Of a stretch of DNA of 37,528 bases, positions 16,093 through 23,863 are shown in pieces. The notes below the pieces were generated by a model. The model saw only the letters and a list, made by a program, of their open reading frames with translations, was not told the origin of the DNA and ran no database searches. Every line of letters begins with the position of its first letter. Position 1 is the stretch's first letter. The position numbers were made by a program, and so were the translations under genes. Location: assembly GCA_945871425.1 (NCBI GenBank), contig CAMBVS010000039.1, positions 1 to 37,528 on the forward strand. The letters are read 5' to 3'. Source of the DNA: Rhizobium sp. Q54 (GTDB lineage: Bacteria > Pseudomonadota > Alphaproteobacteria > SHVZ01).

Positions 16093-17085
16093 CTAGGAGC
16101 CGGCCGGTTCCCCCAGCGGCTGCAATGTCAGGAGCGGCACCGGGCCTAAGAACAGCCGGCCGTTCTGGGCAGTAATCGGCGCCGTGACCTCGCTGCCGCC
16201 ATCGGCCGTCGGCTGCGCCAGGAGACCGAGCACGATCTTGGCGACCGATGCATCCTGCGCCTTGACTTGGCCGCGGGCGACGAGGCGGTCGAGGGTGGGG
16301 GGCAGGCCTTGCAGCTTGGCGGTGCCGGCGCCGAGCGGCCGCATCTCGCCGTCGAGAGCGACGGTGCCCTTGCCGTCGACCTTGAGCGGCCCCCAGGCAA
16401 GGAGGACGCGGCGAAGATCGACCGTGCCGCCGCCGTCCCGCCAGCGGACGAGGTCGGAGATCGGTCCCTTGATCGCGCCGTCGAGATCGAGATCGTAGGG
16501 CTCTTCGAACAGCATGCGCGGTGCGAAACGCGAAGCGGGCTTGGTCCCGCGTAAACTCACCTTGCCGGCAACGCTCTCGGTTTGCCAGTCGGTCACGGCG
16601 GGGTCGAAGTGCTCGATGACGAGCGCCGCCCGGTCGGCGCGGCCGAGATCTTCCCCGCGAAGTCGAGCGGAGACAGCGCCGCCTTCCACGATCAGACCCC
16701 GGGCGCGGCCATCCTCGAGCAGCAGCTGAGCCGTCAACGCTTCGAGCCCGACTGCTGCTGCGGGACCGGCCACCGCCAAGCGCGGCGCGGCCAGATCGAT
16801 CTTGTCCAGGCGCCAGGGGAGCAGGGTCGCTGTCAGCAGCGGCGCCTCGGCAGACCATCCGTCCTTGGCGATGCGCGGCTCGACGAATCCGAGATCGAAG
16901 TAGAAAGGAAAGCCGCCGATGTCGAGGCGCTGCCAGGAGATGGCGAAGCCCTCGGCCCGCCGCGCCTCCGCCCAGAGGCCGGCGCCCTCCTCGACCCGGC
17001 TGGCGAAGATCAGCCAGAGGAAGAAGATCGCCGCCGTCGAGGCGGCAACCGCTGCGGCGAGCCAGGGGAGAGCGCGGCGGATCAT
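16093..17085 (-). CDS. DUF2125 domain-containing protein
   Basis: 330 aa, last gene of the nrdJ-kinase-kinase run. An N-terminal helix (about residues 7-28) anchors the protein and the rest is extracytoplasmic, mostly beta, with the DUF2125 opening RAEGFAISWQRLDIGGFPFYFDLGF. Family function is unknown; the repeating amphipathic beta strands recall AsmA-like envelope proteins, which is only a structural impression. Its start overlaps the stop of the upstream histidine kinase by four bases, so translation is coupled. Confidence 0.87.
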   Translation of the reverse strand: MIRRALPWLAAAVAASTAAIFFLWLIFASRVEEGAGLWAEARRAEGFAISWQRLDIGGFPFYFDLGFVEPRIAKDGWSAEAPLLTATLLPWRLDKIDLAAPRLAVAGPAAAVGLEALTAQLLLEDGRARGLIVEGGAVSARLRGEDLGRADRAALVIEHFDPAVTDWQTESVAGKVSLRGTKPASRFAPRMLFEEPYDLDLDGAIKGPISDLVRWRDGGGTVDLRRVLLAWGPLKVDGKGTVALDGEMRPLGAGTAKLQGLPPTLDRLVARGQVKAQDASVAKIVLGLLAQPTADGGSEVTAPITAQNGRLFLGPVPLLTLQPLGEPAGS

Positions 17086-18440
17086 GCGACCACCCGATCC
17101 GCCGGCATCAGCAGCCGGACCGTGGTGCCCTGGCCCGGTCGGCTCGAGATCTCGATCCTGCCGCCATGGATCTCGGCGAAGCGCCTGGCGAGCGGCAGGC
17201 CGAGGCCGGATCCCTCGCGCTCGCGCTTGAGGCCGTGATCGAGCTGCTGGAACGGCTCCAGCGCCCGCGGGATGTCCTCGGCCGCCATGCCGATGCCCTC
17301 ATCCGCGATCTCGATGGCGATCTCTCCGGCCTCGGTGGGTCTTGCGCCGATCCGTACGCGGGCGCCGGAAGGCGAGAACTTGATCGCGTTGGCGATCAGG
17401 TTCAGGACGGCATTCGAGATCAGCCGCTCGTCGCCGCGGAGCGCCGGAAGACCGTCTGGAACCTCGATGCTCAGTTCGATGCGCCGCTGCTCGGCGCGAG
17501 GCAGCATCGAGCGCCGGCAGCGCTCCAGTGCGGGCGGGATGGCGAACAGGCGCTCCTGCACGACGAGCTTGCCGGAGTCGGCCTTGGTCAGGTCGAGGAT
17601 GTCGTTGATGAGGGCCAGCAGGTTGTGTGCACCCTCGCGAATGTCCTTCGTGTAGGCATCGAGGTTGTCGCCACGCTTCGACGCCGGCAGGCCCGAGATC
17701 AGCTCGGCATAGCCGATGATCGAGTTGAGCGGCGTTCGCAGCTCATGGGTCATCAGCGTCAGGAACTCGGATTTGGCCCGGCTCGCGCTCTCCGCCTGGA
17801 TGCGGGCCTCTTCCAGATGCTCGATCATGCCGATGCGCTCGTAGCGGAGACGGAGCGACTCTTCCATCGTCGCCTTGCCGATCCGCGTGATCGCAAGCAT
17901 CAGGATGCCGAAGATGAGCGTGCCGACGGCGAGCGCATCCGTTTCCGGCCGGTCGAGATTCGCCAAGGTCAGCGCCAGCGCCGACACGTGGAGGCCGGCA
18001 TAGGCGTAGTAGGCCTCCGGCAATGCGGTCATGATCGCCGCTCCGCCCCCCACCACGCCGGCGGCGGTGGCCAGCATGATCATCATGTGGAACGGGTCCT
18101 CGGGCCGGAAGACCAGGAATGCTGACCCGGCCCAGCCCAGGCCGACCGCTCCGCCGGCGATGATCGCATACCGCCGCCACCGCCCGATCGCCTCCGGAGC
18201 CGGTCGGGTCCGCTGAAAGGCGAGGGCGAGCGCGAAACGGCCCGCCTGGATAGCGAGCATGACGGCGATCCAGACGAGGAGCGCCGTCCGGCTGCTCTGG
18301 TCGTGCCAGAGGGTCACGGCGACGAGCGCGAGCGCGAAGACGGTTAAGGCGACCGCGAGATGGAGCTGCCGATAGAAAAGACGGATACGCTCGGCTTCGA
18401 TCTGCACATTGATGGCAAGGCCGGCCGGACCGGTGGTCAC
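17082..18440 (-). CDS. membrane sensor histidine kinase (copy 2)
   Basis: 452 aa. Six hydrophobic helices occupy residues 25-190 with very short loops, so the sensor is membrane-embedded rather than periplasmic. A helical linker (RIGMIEHLEEARIQAESAS) leads to the HisKA domain with phospho-accepting His232 in LMTHELRTPLNS, then the HATPase part with an N box NLIANAIKF, G1 DEGIGM, and G2 GSGLGL. It is clearly a tandem duplicate of the next gene upstream: helix order, linker and H box match almost residue for residue. Start and stop both overlap neighbours by four bases. No response regulator gene is in the window, so it is an orphan here. Confidence 0.92.
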   Translation of the reverse strand: MTTGPAGLAINVQIEAERIRLFYRQLHLAVALTVFALALVAVTLWHDQSSRTALLVWIAVMLAIQAGRFALALAFQRTRPAPEAIGRWRRYAIIAGGAVGLGWAGSAFLVFRPEDPFHMMIMLATAAGVVGGGAAIMTALPEAYYAYAGLHVSALALTLANLDRPETDALAVGTLIFGILMLAITRIGKATMEESLRLRYERIGMIEHLEEARIQAESASRAKSEFLTLMTHELRTPLNSIIGYAELISGLPASKRGDNLDAYTKDIREGAHNLLALINDILDLTKADSGKLVVQERLFAIPPALERCRRSMLPRAEQRRIELSIEVPDGLPALRGDERLISNAVLNLIANAIKFSPSGARVRIGARPTEAGEIAIEIADEGIGMAAEDIPRALEPFQQLDHGLKREREGSGLGLPLARRFAEIHGGRIEISSRPGQGTTVRLLMPADRVVA

Positions 18441-19828
18441 GGAACGACACGGTCCGCGGGCATCACCAGGCGGGCTGTCGTGCCGACGCCCGGCCGGCTG
18501 GCGACCTCGATCCGGCCCCGGTGGAGTTCGGCGAAGCGCTTGGCGAGCGTCAGGCCTAGGCCGGAGCCGGTGCGCTCGCGCTTGAGGCCGTTATCGATCT
18601 GCTGAAACGGCTCCAAGGCCCGCGGGATGTCCTCGGGCGCCATGCCGATGCCGCTGTCGGTGACCTCGATGACGACGCCGCCGTCCGGCGACCGTCGGGC
18701 GCCGATCCTGATGAGGCCGCCCGGCCGGGTGAACTTGACGGCATTCGACAGAAGATTGAGCAGGGCATGGCGGATCAGGCGCTCGTCGCCGCGAATCGCG
18801 GGCAGGTCGTGGGCGAGCTCCAGCCTCAGCTCGATCCCGCCTTCGTCGACACGCGGCTGAATCATCAGCCGGCAGCGCTCGATCGTCGCGCCGACGGAGA
18901 ACAGACCTTCCTGCAGGTCGAGCTTCCCGGCATCGGCCTTGGAAAGGTCGAGGATGTCGTTGATGAGGGCCAGCAGGTTGTGGGCGCCGCTGTGGATGTC
19001 CCGCGCGTAGTCGCCGAACTTGTCGCCGCGCGTCGCCGACGGCTGCTCGGTAATGAGCTCGGCATAGCCGATGATCGAGTTGAGCGGGGTCTTCAGCTCA
19101 TGGGTCATCATCGCCAGGAACTCGGACTTGGCCCGGCTCGCGCTCTCCGCCTGTGCCCGGGCCTCCTCCAGGTGCTCGATCATGCCGATGCGCTCGAAAC
19201 GGAGCCGCAGCGACTCATCCAGCGTCGTGCCGATCGTCCGGACCGCAGACAGCAGGATGAGAATGAAGAAGATGAACCCGACGGCGAATGCCAGGTTGAC
19301 GAATCCGCCGGCGGCGGCGAGCAGGATGATCAGCGGCGGCAGGTGCGTCGCCAGGTAGAGGACGTAGGCGAGCGGAAGCGTGGCGAGCACGGCGATGCCG
19401 CCGGCGGCCATGCCCGTCGCCGTCATCGTCATGACGATGAGGTTCGTCGGCGAGGACGGGTCGAAGAACAGCAGGATGGAGGCGCCCCAGCAGGCGCCGG
19501 ACATGGCGGTGGAGGTGACCGCGAAGCGGGCCCATCTCGGTGCGGCCTCGACCCCGGGAGAGGCGCGCATGAAGGCGGCATGCAGGAGGAGGCGGGCCAT
19601 TTGGACCAGGATCATGGCGGCGATCCAGCCGAGAAGGCGCATGGACGGCCCGGATTCCGACCAGAGTACGGTGACGAGGAGTATCGCGATGACCGTGCTC
19701 GCGCCGAGCGCGGCCCTGAGCTGGCGGTAGAAGAGGCGGACGCGCTCGGCAAAGACCCGGCGAGCTATTTCGGATGCCCCCTCCCTCGGCGCCCGGAGGA
19801 TGTCGGTCGGTGCTGCCGCCTCATCCAC
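18437..19828 (-). CDS. membrane sensor histidine kinase (copy 1)
   Basis: 463 aa with the same build as its neighbour: six membrane helices (about residues 40-195), a linker RIGMIEHLEEARAQAESAS, HisKA with His243 in MMTHELKTPLNS, and a HATPase with NLLSNAVKF, DSGIGM and GSGLGL. The shared first stretch RLFYRQL before the helices shows the duplication spans the whole gene. The N-terminal 30 residues are unique. It begins eight bases inside the end of nrdJ and ends in the first codon of copy 2, so the kinases are produced from the nrdJ transcript. Signal and partner are unknown. Confidence 0.92.
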   Translation of the reverse strand: MDEAAAPTDILRAPREGASEIARRVFAERVRLFYRQLRAALGASTVIAILLVTVLWSESGPSMRLLGWIAAMILVQMARLLLHAAFMRASPGVEAAPRWARFAVTSTAMSGACWGASILLFFDPSSPTNLIVMTMTATGMAAGGIAVLATLPLAYVLYLATHLPPLIILLAAAGGFVNLAFAVGFIFFILILLSAVRTIGTTLDESLRLRFERIGMIEHLEEARAQAESASRAKSEFLAMMTHELKTPLNSIIGYAELITEQPSATRGDKFGDYARDIHSGAHNLLALINDILDLSKADAGKLDLQEGLFSVGATIERCRLMIQPRVDEGGIELRLELAHDLPAIRGDERLIRHALLNLLSNAVKFTRPGGLIRIGARRSPDGGVVIEVTDSGIGMAPEDIPRALEPFQQIDNGLKRERTGSGLGLTLAKRFAELHRGRIEVASRPGVGTTARLVMPADRVVP

Positions 19829-22151
19829 AGCGCGAGTAACCGCAGCTCGTGCAGAGATCGCAGCCCTCCTGCCGCATCAGCGAGGGTTGGCCGCATTTGA
19901 CGCATTGGCGCGGGCGGGCTCCCGATGGGCTCGGCAGTCCGACGACCTTGCGCTCGCTCGCCGCCTCGATCTCCGAGCCCGAGGGCTGCAGGAAGCCGAT
20001 GTCGATCATGTGCCGCTCAATCACGTCGCCGATGGCCGCCAGCAGCGAGGGTACGTAGCGCCCGCCCATCCACTGGCCACCGCGTGGGTCGAACACCGCC
20101 TTCAGCTCCTCGACGACGAAGGAGACGTCGCCGCCGCGGCGGAAGACCGCGGAGATCATCCGGGTCAGCGCCACCGTCCAGGCGTAGTGCTCGGTGTTCT
20201 TGGAGTTGATGAACACCTCGAACGGCCGGCGGCGGCCGTCCTGCACGATGTCGTTCAAGGTGATGTAGATCGCGTGGTCGCTCTCCGGCCACTTGATCTT
20301 GTAGGTCTTGCCCGGCAGCTCCTCCGGCCGGTTGAGCGGCTGGGTCATGTAGACGACGCCGCCCGCATCGAGGGAGTCCGACGGCTTGGCGGTCGCATGG
20401 GTGGGCCGCGGCGTCTCCAGCGGCAGCTCGCGCTGGCCGGCCGCGTCCTCGGCCTTGACCGTCAACACCGATCCGGTGACGTCGTTGGGGCGGTAGGTGG
20501 TGCAGCCCTTGCAGCCGAGATCGTAGGCCTGCCGGTAGATATCCTTGAAGGCTTCGAAGTCGAGCTCGGCCGGGACGTTGATGGTCTTCGAGATCGAGCT
20601 GTCGATGTACTTCTGGACCGCCGCCTGCATCACCACATGGTCGCCGGGCGCCAGCGTCTGGGCGTTGACGAAGTAGTCGGGCAGCGGCGTCGCCTCGCCC
20701 TTCAGGCGGCGGAAGGCGCGGTAGGCGGCATCGGTCACCTCCTCCTCGCGGCGGCTGCCGTCGGGCATCAGCACCGAGCGGGTATAGCTGTAGCTGAACA
20801 CCGGCTCGAGGCCGGAGGAGACGTTGTCGGCGAGCAGCGAGATGGTGCCGGTCGGCGCGATCGAGGTGAGAAGGGAATTGCGGATGCCGTGCCGGGCGAT
20901 TGCGGCCTTCAGCTCCTCGTCGAGCTCGCCGACGGACTCGCCGGCCAGGTACTTCTCCGCATCGAACAGCGGGAAGGGGCCTTTCTCCTTGGCGATCTCG
21001 ACCGAGGCGGCATAGGCGGCCCGCCTCAGCGTCGACATCCAGGTCTCGGTCAGCCGGACGGCCTCCTCGCTGCCATAGCGCGCCCGGCAGTAGAGCAGCG
21101 CGTCGGCGAGGCCGGTGACCCCGAGGCCGATGCGACGCTTGGCCTTCGCCTCCTCGGCCTGCTCGGGCAGCGGAAAGTTGGAGACGTCGATGACGTCGTC
21201 CATCATCCGGACGGCGACGGCGGTCAGCTTCGACAGGCGGTCGAGGTCGAGCGCGGCCTCCGGCTCATAGGGGTTGGTGACGAGCTTCGCCAGGTTGATC
21301 GAGCCGAGCAGGCAGGCGCCGTAGGGCGGCAGCGGCTGCTCGCCGCAGGGGTTGGTCGCGCTGATGGTCTCGGCGTACCAGAGATTATTCCGCCGGTTGA
21401 TGCGGTCGATGAAGATCACGCCGGGCTCGGCATAGGCGTAAGTCGCGCGCATGATCTTGTCCCAGAGCGCGCGGGCATGGACGGTCTTGAAGGTGACGCC
21501 GCCGAAATGCAGCTCCCAGGACTGGTCCTCGCGCACCGCCTGCATGAAGGCGTCGGTGACCAGGACCGAGAGATTGAACATGCGGAGCCGGCCAGGCTCG
21601 TGCTTGGCCTCGATGAACGCCTCGATGTCCGGATGGTCGCAGCGCAGCGTCGCCATCATCGCGCCGCGCCGGCTGCCGGCGCTCATGATGGTGCGGCACA
21701 TGGCGTCCCAGACGTCCATGAACGACAGCGGCCCCGAGGCGTCGGCGCCGACGCCCTTCACCGGCGCGCCCTTCGGCCGCAGCGTGGAGAAATCGTAGCC
21801 GATGCCGCCGCCCTGCTGCATGGTCAGCGCCGCCTCGCGCAGATGCGCGAAGATGCCGCCCATGTCGTCGGGGATCGTGCCCATGACGAAGCAGTTGAAC
21901 AGCGTCACCTGCCGCTCGGTCCCGGCGCCGGCGATGATGCGCCCGGCCGGCAGGAACTCGAGGTCGGCCATGGCGGCCTCGAACTTCTCCGCCCATGCCA
22001 CGCGCAGTTCGGGCGCCTCAGCCTCGGCCACCGAAATCGCGACGCGGCGCCAGGTGTCGGCGAGGGTCTTGTCGACCGGCTGGCCGTCGGCTCCCTTGAA
22101 CCGGTATTTCATGTCCCAGATCTGCTGGGAGATCGCCGCGACCTGGCTCAT
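19821..22151 (-). CDS. nrdJ: adenosylcobalamin-dependent ribonucleotide reductase (class II)
   Basis: Reduces ribonucleotides to deoxyribonucleotides using coenzyme B12, independent of oxygen. 776 aa, the shorter of the class II forms. Redox and radical residues are visible: Cys87 in FNCFVMG, NPCGEQ with Cys269, and a PTGTIS segment in the barrel. The end carries a Cys-rich ribbon, CVKCG then CDLCTSCGYSRCG, which serves zinc binding and re-reduction by thioredoxin; trxA lies 700 bases away on the other strand. Start ATG 22151 has GGAG upstream. No B12 riboswitch fits in the 144-base upstream gap. The two kinases follow with overlapping ends. Confidence 0.95.
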   Translation of the reverse strand: MSQVAAISQQIWDMKYRFKGADGQPVDKTLADTWRRVAISVAEAEAPELRVAWAEKFEAAMADLEFLPAGRIIAGAGTERQVTLFNCFVMGTIPDDMGGIFAHLREAALTMQQGGGIGYDFSTLRPKGAPVKGVGADASGPLSFMDVWDAMCRTIMSAGSRRGAMMATLRCDHPDIEAFIEAKHEPGRLRMFNLSVLVTDAFMQAVREDQSWELHFGGVTFKTVHARALWDKIMRATYAYAEPGVIFIDRINRRNNLWYAETISATNPCGEQPLPPYGACLLGSINLAKLVTNPYEPEAALDLDRLSKLTAVAVRMMDDVIDVSNFPLPEQAEEAKAKRRIGLGVTGLADALLYCRARYGSEEAVRLTETWMSTLRRAAYAASVEIAKEKGPFPLFDAEKYLAGESVGELDEELKAAIARHGIRNSLLTSIAPTGTISLLADNVSSGLEPVFSYSYTRSVLMPDGSRREEEVTDAAYRAFRRLKGEATPLPDYFVNAQTLAPGDHVVMQAAVQKYIDSSISKTINVPAELDFEAFKDIYRQAYDLGCKGCTTYRPNDVTGSVLTVKAEDAAGQRELPLETPRPTHATAKPSDSLDAGGVVYMTQPLNRPEELPGKTYKIKWPESDHAIYITLNDIVQDGRRRPFEVFINSKNTEHYAWTVALTRMISAVFRRGGDVSFVVEELKAVFDPRGGQWMGGRYVPSLLAAIGDVIERHMIDIGFLQPSGSEIEAASERKVVGLPSPSGARPRQCVKCGQPSLMRQEGCDLCTSCGYSRCG

Positions 22152-22209
22152 AGTGAAGGCTCCGCCAGGGCGTTCTCGACCCTAAGCTATTGAAAGTCCT
22201 AATTAATTT

Positions 22210-22228
22210 TTCCGTGATTGCCACGGAA
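22210..22228. promoter_or_regulatory. palindrome in the nrdJ/SnoaL intergenic region
   Basis: TTCCGTG (22210-22216) and CACGGAA (22222-22228) are a perfect 7-bp inverted repeat around ATTGC, next to the AT-rich AATTAATTTT. It lies 58 bases upstream of nrdJ and 67 bases upstream of the divergent SnoaL gene, a position fitting an operator. It does not match the NrdR box. Confidence 0.4.
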
Positions 22229-22295
22229 CAAAGAGCATACGGTGACCGGCGCCCGTCGTCAAACACGCATGATCCGCCGATGAAGGGCGCAAAAT

Positions 22296-22679
22296 ATGGG
22301 TGATATCGAGCGCAACAAGCAGGCGGTTCTCGCCTTCTACGACCTGATGTTCAACCAGGGTCGCCCGCGCGACGCGATCGAGCGCCATGCGGGCGACGTC
22401 TACATCCAGCACAATCCGGAGGTCGCCGACGGCAAGGCAGGCTTCATCGACTATTTCGAGCGCATGGCGCGGGACTATCCGGGTAAGCGCATGCACGTCG
22501 TCCGCATCATCGCCGAAGGCGATCACGTCGTTCTGCACAACCGCCAGGAGTGGCCGGGCTATCCCGACTTCGCCGCCATCGACATCTTCCGCCTGACGCC
22601 GGGCGGAAAGATCGTCGAGCATTGGGACGTGCTGCAGACGGTCCCGGAAACGGCCGCTCACCCGAACGGGATGTTCTGA
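22296..22679 (+). CDS. SnoaL-like (NTF2-fold) protein
   Basis: 127 aa, NTF2-like fold of the SnoaL-like polyketide cyclase type. Typical segments are NKQAVLAFYDLMFNQGRP, YIQHNPEVADGKAGFIDYF with the Tyr/His-Asn pocket, and FRLTPGGKIVEHWDVLQ. Close relatives are labelled predicted aldol-condensation enzymes, but no reaction is proven for them. GAAGGG precedes the ATG by about eight bases. It stands alone between divergent nrdJ and trxA. Confidence 0.85.
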   Translation: MGDIERNKQAVLAFYDLMFNQGRPRDAIERHAGDVYIQHNPEVADGKAGFIDYFERMARDYPGKRMHVVRIIAEGDHVVLHNRQEWPGYPDFAAIDIFRLTPGGKIVEHWDVLQTVPETAAHPNGMF

Positions 22680-22767
22680 TGACGGGTCCGGCTTGCGGGC
22701 CGAAAGCGGTCATTCATCGTATATGGTTGAAAGGCATGAATGATTTGGAACGGTCGAGGAGGTGTCC

Positions 22768-22796
22768 TTGACGCTCCCCAGCCTCGTTCCTAGATT
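22768..22796 (+). promoter_or_regulatory. sigma-70 promoter of trxA
   Basis: TTGACG (22768-22773), a 17-base spacer and TAGATT (22791-22796), giving a start near 22803 and a leader of about 60 bases before trxA. Confidence 0.6.
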
Positions 22797-22806
22797 GGGA
22801 GATACC

Positions 22807-22829
22807 AGGGCGCCGCTCGACGGCGCCCT
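22807..22829 (+). other. stable hairpin in the trxA 5' leader
   Basis: AGGGCGCCG (22807-22815) pairs perfectly with CGGCGCCCT (22821-22829) across CTCGA. It would sit at the very 5' end of the trxA mRNA; without a T-run it is more likely a stabilising or regulatory stem than a terminator. Confidence 0.5.
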
Positions 22830-22863
22830 TGCCGTCTCAAAGCTTTCACCCCGGGGAACCGAC

Positions 22864-23190
22864 ATGTCCGACGCCACCACCAAAGTCAGCGAGGCCACTT
22901 TCGAGGCCGACGTGCTGCGCTCGTCCCGGCCGGTCCTGGTCGACTTCTGGGCGGAGTGGTGCGGCCCGTGCAAGATGATCGGGCCCTCGCTCGAGGAGTT
23001 GCAGAAGGAGTACGGCGAGAAGGTCACCATCGCCAAGGTGAACATCGACGAGAGCCCGGGCGTCGCCAGCCGCTACAACGTCCGCTCGATCCCGGCGCTG
23101 ATGGTGTTCAAGGGCGGCCAGGTCGCTGCCAGCCGCATCGGCGCCATGCCGAAGAACAAGATCAAGGAGTGGGTCGACTCCGTCATCTGA
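22864..23190 (+). CDS. trxA: thioredoxin
   Basis: Cytosolic disulfide reductase and likely electron donor to ribonucleotide reductase. 108 aa with the active site WCGPC at residues 32-36, VDFWAEWCGPCKMIGP, the cis-Pro in RSIPALMVFKGG and the end KEWVDSVI. The ATG at 22864 matches the family start MSDATTKV and has GGGGAA upstream; an in-frame TTG at 22768 with a GAGGAGG before it would add 32 residues but coincides with the promoter -35. Own promoter, leader hairpin and terminator make it a single-gene unit. The addA/addB genes that usually precede trxA in alphaproteobacteria are absent. Confidence 0.96.
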   Translation: MSDATTKVSEATFEADVLRSSRPVLVDFWAEWCGPCKMIGPSLEELQKEYGEKVTIAKVNIDESPGVASRYNVRSIPALMVFKGGQVAASRIGAMPKNKIKEWVDSVI

Positions 23191-23215
23191 CGATCGACCG
23201 CGTTCCAGGCATGCG

Positions 23216-23244
23216 AACGGGCGCCGTCAGGCGCCCGTTTGGTT
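23216..23244 (+). terminator. trxA terminator, overlapping the GST 3' end
   Basis: AACGGGCGCC (23216-23225) pairs with GGCGCCCGTT (23230-23239) around GTCA and runs into TTGGTT. It begins 25 bases after the trxA stop and contains the first bases of the convergent GST stop region, so it may work in both directions. Confidence 0.75.
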
Positions 23245-23825
23245 GAGGACCTGGGCGCGCTTGAACGCCGGGCGTTTCTTGCAGCGCGCCACATACGCGG
23301 CGCTCGCCGGCTTGAGCTGAACGATCCTCAGCCCTTCGCTGCCGAAGTAGAGGTCGCCACCGACCATCACATCGGCGACAGAAAAACGCTCGCCCAGAAT
23401 CCACGGACCGCCGGACGCCAGCGCCTCTTCGATGACGTTGAACACCCGGTCGAAGTCGCCCCAGCCGGCCGTCGCCGGCGCCATCTGCACATTGGCGACC
23501 TTTTGCACGAACGCCGCTTCGATGCTGGCATGGAAAACAGCCATTGCAGATAACGTCCGCGCGTCGGATCGCCGAGCGCTGGGGCGAGGCCGGCTTCCGG
23601 ACAGCGCTCGGCGACATAGGCGCAGATCGCCGCGGACTCTGCGACCGCCGCCTCGCCGTCGGTGAGCGCCGGTACCTTCTCCATCCGATTGATCGCGTGA
23701 TAGGCGGGCGTCGAATGATCGCCGGCCCGGAAGTCGACGAGCTGCGTCTCGTAAGGTCTGCCGGTCTCCTCCAGGATCCAGAGCGCCCGCATCGAGCGCG
23801 TCCGCGGTGCCCAGTGGAGCTTCAT
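23227..23825 (-). pseudogene. glutathione S-transferase gene with one frameshift
   Basis: The N-terminal domain (MKLHWAPRTRSMRALWILEE, then KVPALTDGEAAVAESAAI) reads from 23825 to about 23538, and the C-terminal domain (HASIEAAFVQKVANVQ, then ILGERFSVADVMVG) continues in another frame to 23227. The join falls at a run of four A on the plus strand, 23534-23537 (TTTT in the gene). One additional T would restore LQWLFFHASIEAAF and a normal 199-residue GST. The overall length of 599 bases is one short of a codon multiple, in agreement. Either a recent inactivating deletion or a sequencing/assembly error in the homopolymer; codon use on both sides is still intact. Confidence 0.8.
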
Positions 23826-23863
23826 GTCGGCCTCCCTGACAAAGCGACAACGGACGTCGCGGG

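Noticed and set aside
19800..22193. 797-residue plus-strand open frame opposite nrdJ
   Set aside because: Exact antisense of a well-recognised gene; Arg/Gly/Asp-rich composition is the usual product of high GC on the opposite strand.
22152..22295. Cobalamin riboswitch upstream of nrdJ
   Set aside because: The gap is only 144 bases and lacks the B12 box and the expected multi-stem fold.
22768..22863. TTG at 22768 as the trxA start
   Set aside because: It has a good ribosome binding site but coincides with the -35 box, and the added residues have no thioredoxin character; kept only as a finding.
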